Positions 28,789 to 29,504 of a stretch of 29,504 nucleotides of DNA are shown here, one piece after another. The stretch is from Candidatus Peregrinibacteria bacterium (GTDB taxonomy: Bacteria > Patescibacteriota > Gracilibacteria > Peribacterales > Peribacteraceae). Both the position numbers and the translations under genes were made by a program. The DNA is taken from the NCBI GenBank assembly GCA_016201685.1, contig JACQCJ010000014.1:1-29504 (forward strand), in the 5' to 3' direction. Positions within the stretch are counted from its first letter, which is position 1, and each line of letters opens with the position of its first letter. The notes beneath the pieces were generated by a model. That model saw only the letters and a program-made list of their open reading frames with translations. It made no database searches and was not told where the DNA came from.

Positions 28789-29061
28789 ATGACAGCGAAG
28801 CTCAGCCAAGAACTGCATCAGGCCCTCGCAAAGCAACCGGGGAAGCCTCTTCAGGTTGAAGATCCGGTGACCCACGAAGTGTACGTCGTCGTTCAATTGA
28901 ATGTCTTCGAAGATCTGCAGCACGCGGTGGATGCTTATCCCAGTGAACCAAACCCGCGTGAGTTCTATCCGCTGATAGACCGCGTCATGAAAGAAGACGA
29001 TGCGCACGATCCGGCACTGCAAAGCTACCAATATCTTTCTCCGGACAGGCGAACATCATGA
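28789..29061 (+). CDS. Antitoxin of a MazF/PemK-type module
   Basis: A 90-residue protein: MTAKLSQELHQALAKQPGKP, then LQVEDPVTHEVYVVVQLNVF and EDLQHAVDAYP. The pattern PLxVxDPxTxxxYVxVxxxVFExL is typical of small proteins paired with PemK/MazF toxins; it does not have the AbrB fold of classical MazE. The remaining acidic C-terminal segment (IDRVMKEDDAHDPAL) would bind the toxin. Its stop overlaps the toxin ATG as ATGA, so translation is coupled. ATG 28789 is preferred over in-frame starts further upstream because TATACT lies six bases before it. Confidence 0.75.
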   Translation: MTAKLSQELHQALAKQPGKPLQVEDPVTHEVYVVVQLNVFEDLQHAVDAYPSEPNPREFYPLIDRVMKEDDAHDPALQSYQYLSPDRRTS

Positions 29062-29384
29062 CGCGCCGAGGAGATGTCATCATCGTGCAATTCCCGTACG
29101 CGACTGGGGGGAAGGGAAAGAATCGGCCGGCCGTTGTGATTCAGGGCGATCGCAATAACCGACGACTCCAGAACACGATCGTCGCGATGATCACAGGAAA
29201 CACCACGCTCGCGTCAGTCGAGCCCACACAAGTCCTCATCGATCCGACCACGCCGGACGGTCAGACCTCAGGGCTGCAGCACACGTCCGCCGTGAAGACC
29301 GAGAATCTCTTCACCATCGACCAACAAGATATTCTCCGCACAATCGGGCACCTTCCAGACGTGCTCATACCAACTTGCATTTAA
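29058..29384 (+). CDS. MazF/PemK-family mRNA-cleaving toxin, C-terminus possibly altered
   Basis: A 108-residue type II toxin. MTRRGDVIIVQFPYATGGKG, then KNRPAVVIQGDRNNRR, holds the conserved GDV and RPAVV strands. NTIVAMITGNTT, VLIDPTTPDGQTSGLQHTSA and VKTENLFTIDQQDILRTIGH, then L, complete the fold, with the catalytic Arg and Thr/Ser positions present. Homologs continue for about 15 residues after RTIGHL with a final helix ending near LK.ALGL. Here the frame ends LPDVLIPTCI, while another frame right after reads YQLAFKTLGLE. A small indel near 29370 may therefore have cut the last helix. Activity is probably retained but uncertain. Confidence 0.85.
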   Translation: MTRRGDVIIVQFPYATGGKGKNRPAVVIQGDRNNRRLQNTIVAMITGNTTLASVEPTQVLIDPTTPDGQTSGLQHTSAVKTENLFTIDQQDILRTIGHLPDVLIPTCI

Positions 29385-29405
29385 AACGTTAGGATTAGAG
29401 ACTGT

Positions 29406-29423
29406 GGGAGAACTCTTTCTCCC
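29406..29423. repeat. Stem-loop before the last gene
   Basis: GGGAGAA (29406-29412) and TTCTCCC (29417-29423) pair perfectly around CTCT, eight bases before the ATG at 29432. It could end the toxin transcript or hide the start of the next gene; there is no T-run. Confidence 0.45.
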
Positions 29424-29431
29424 TCCTACAT

Positions 29432-29504
29432 ATGTCTCGACCTTGCGCTGATCTTCCCACGCGAACAGAGAAACGGATGCGTGCTCTTCTCCGAGAAACC
29501 AACA
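29432..29504 (+). CDS. 5' end of an unidentified gene, cut by the window edge
   Basis: ATG 29432 opens a frame that runs off the window after 24 residues (MSRPCADLPTRTEKRMRALL, then RETN). The segment is basic and helical. It is too short to assign to a family. Confidence 0.4.
   Translation, partial: MSRPCADLPTRTEKRMRALLRETN

Noticed and set aside
1..29504. Alternative genetic code (TGA read as an amino acid)
   Set aside because: TGA ends pyrB, serS, mfd and other genes at normal lengths, and no in-frame TGA occurs inside conserved domains of intact genes.
1..29504. tRNA or rRNA genes
   Set aside because: I looked for TPsiC-arm-like GTTCGA contexts with acceptor pairing and for conserved rRNA stretches. 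The few hits lie inside coding genes and do not fold.

Overview
The window is a gene-dense stretch of bacterial chromosome, GC-rich by eye, using the standard code (TGA ends several essential genes, including pyrB and serS). No rRNA, tRNA, CRISPR array or recognisable transposase was seen. Several features suggest, without proving, a small-genome Patescibacteria/CPR lineage, perhaps near Peregrinibacteria/Peribacteria. These are many start codons lying only 6-8 bases after a -10-like hexamer (apparently leaderless mRNAs), few Shine-Dalgarno sites, small secreted or membrane proteins of unknown function, many toxin-antitoxin remnants, and a heavy load of short palindromic repeats. The placement is inference.

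Layout. 1-2055 (minus): pyrB then pyrC (pyrimidine synthesis), divergent from a secreted, membrane-anchored fibronectin-III protein (2140-3369). 3384-4030: a perfect 30-bp inverted repeat made of heptamers encloses a broken four-helix-bundle (S23-like) gene. 4041-6612: a degenerate metallo-beta-lactamase-fold membrane protein, a frameshifted unknown gene, and a GlmU-like sugar nucleotidyltransferase. 6728-6987: a cluster of DnaA boxes, the probable replication origin, directly upstream of dnaN (7051-8217) and without dnaA beside it. 8218-9106: a decayed antitoxin/PIN-toxin locus and an orphan antitoxin. 9282-14820: the convergent repair genes mfd and uvrB. 14981-16392: a 17-codon leader ORF coupled to serS. 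16429-19095: a small unknown gene, an M16 zinc protease, ribosomal protein bL34 (rpmH) and a small membrane protein. 19112-21147: an AT-richer unknown gene, an intact RelBE-type module and a PduO-type cobalamin adenosyltransferase. 21357-23918: pheT. 24280-26622: a 3-methyladenine glycosylase, a Lys/Ser-rich secreted protein and a two-gene membrane operon. 26797-28686: an ABC exporter. 28789-29384: a MazEF/PemIK-like pair.

The strongest unexplained signal is the repeats. One class consists of inverted pairs of degenerate heptanucleotide arrays. The other consists of several families of compact palindromes. Members of both classes lie in frame inside coding regions (pyrC, mfd twice, serS, pheT twice, the ABC exporter tail, a membrane protein loop, the GlmU-like tail). 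They add short peptides to otherwise conserved proteins, as Rickettsia palindromic elements do. One heptamer pair looks like the terminal repeats of a mobile cassette.

Functionally the window mixes information processing (origin and clamp, mfd, uvrB, glycosylase, SerRS, PheRS beta, bL34), pyrimidine synthesis, envelope and secreted functions, and toxin-antitoxin modules at different stages of decay.
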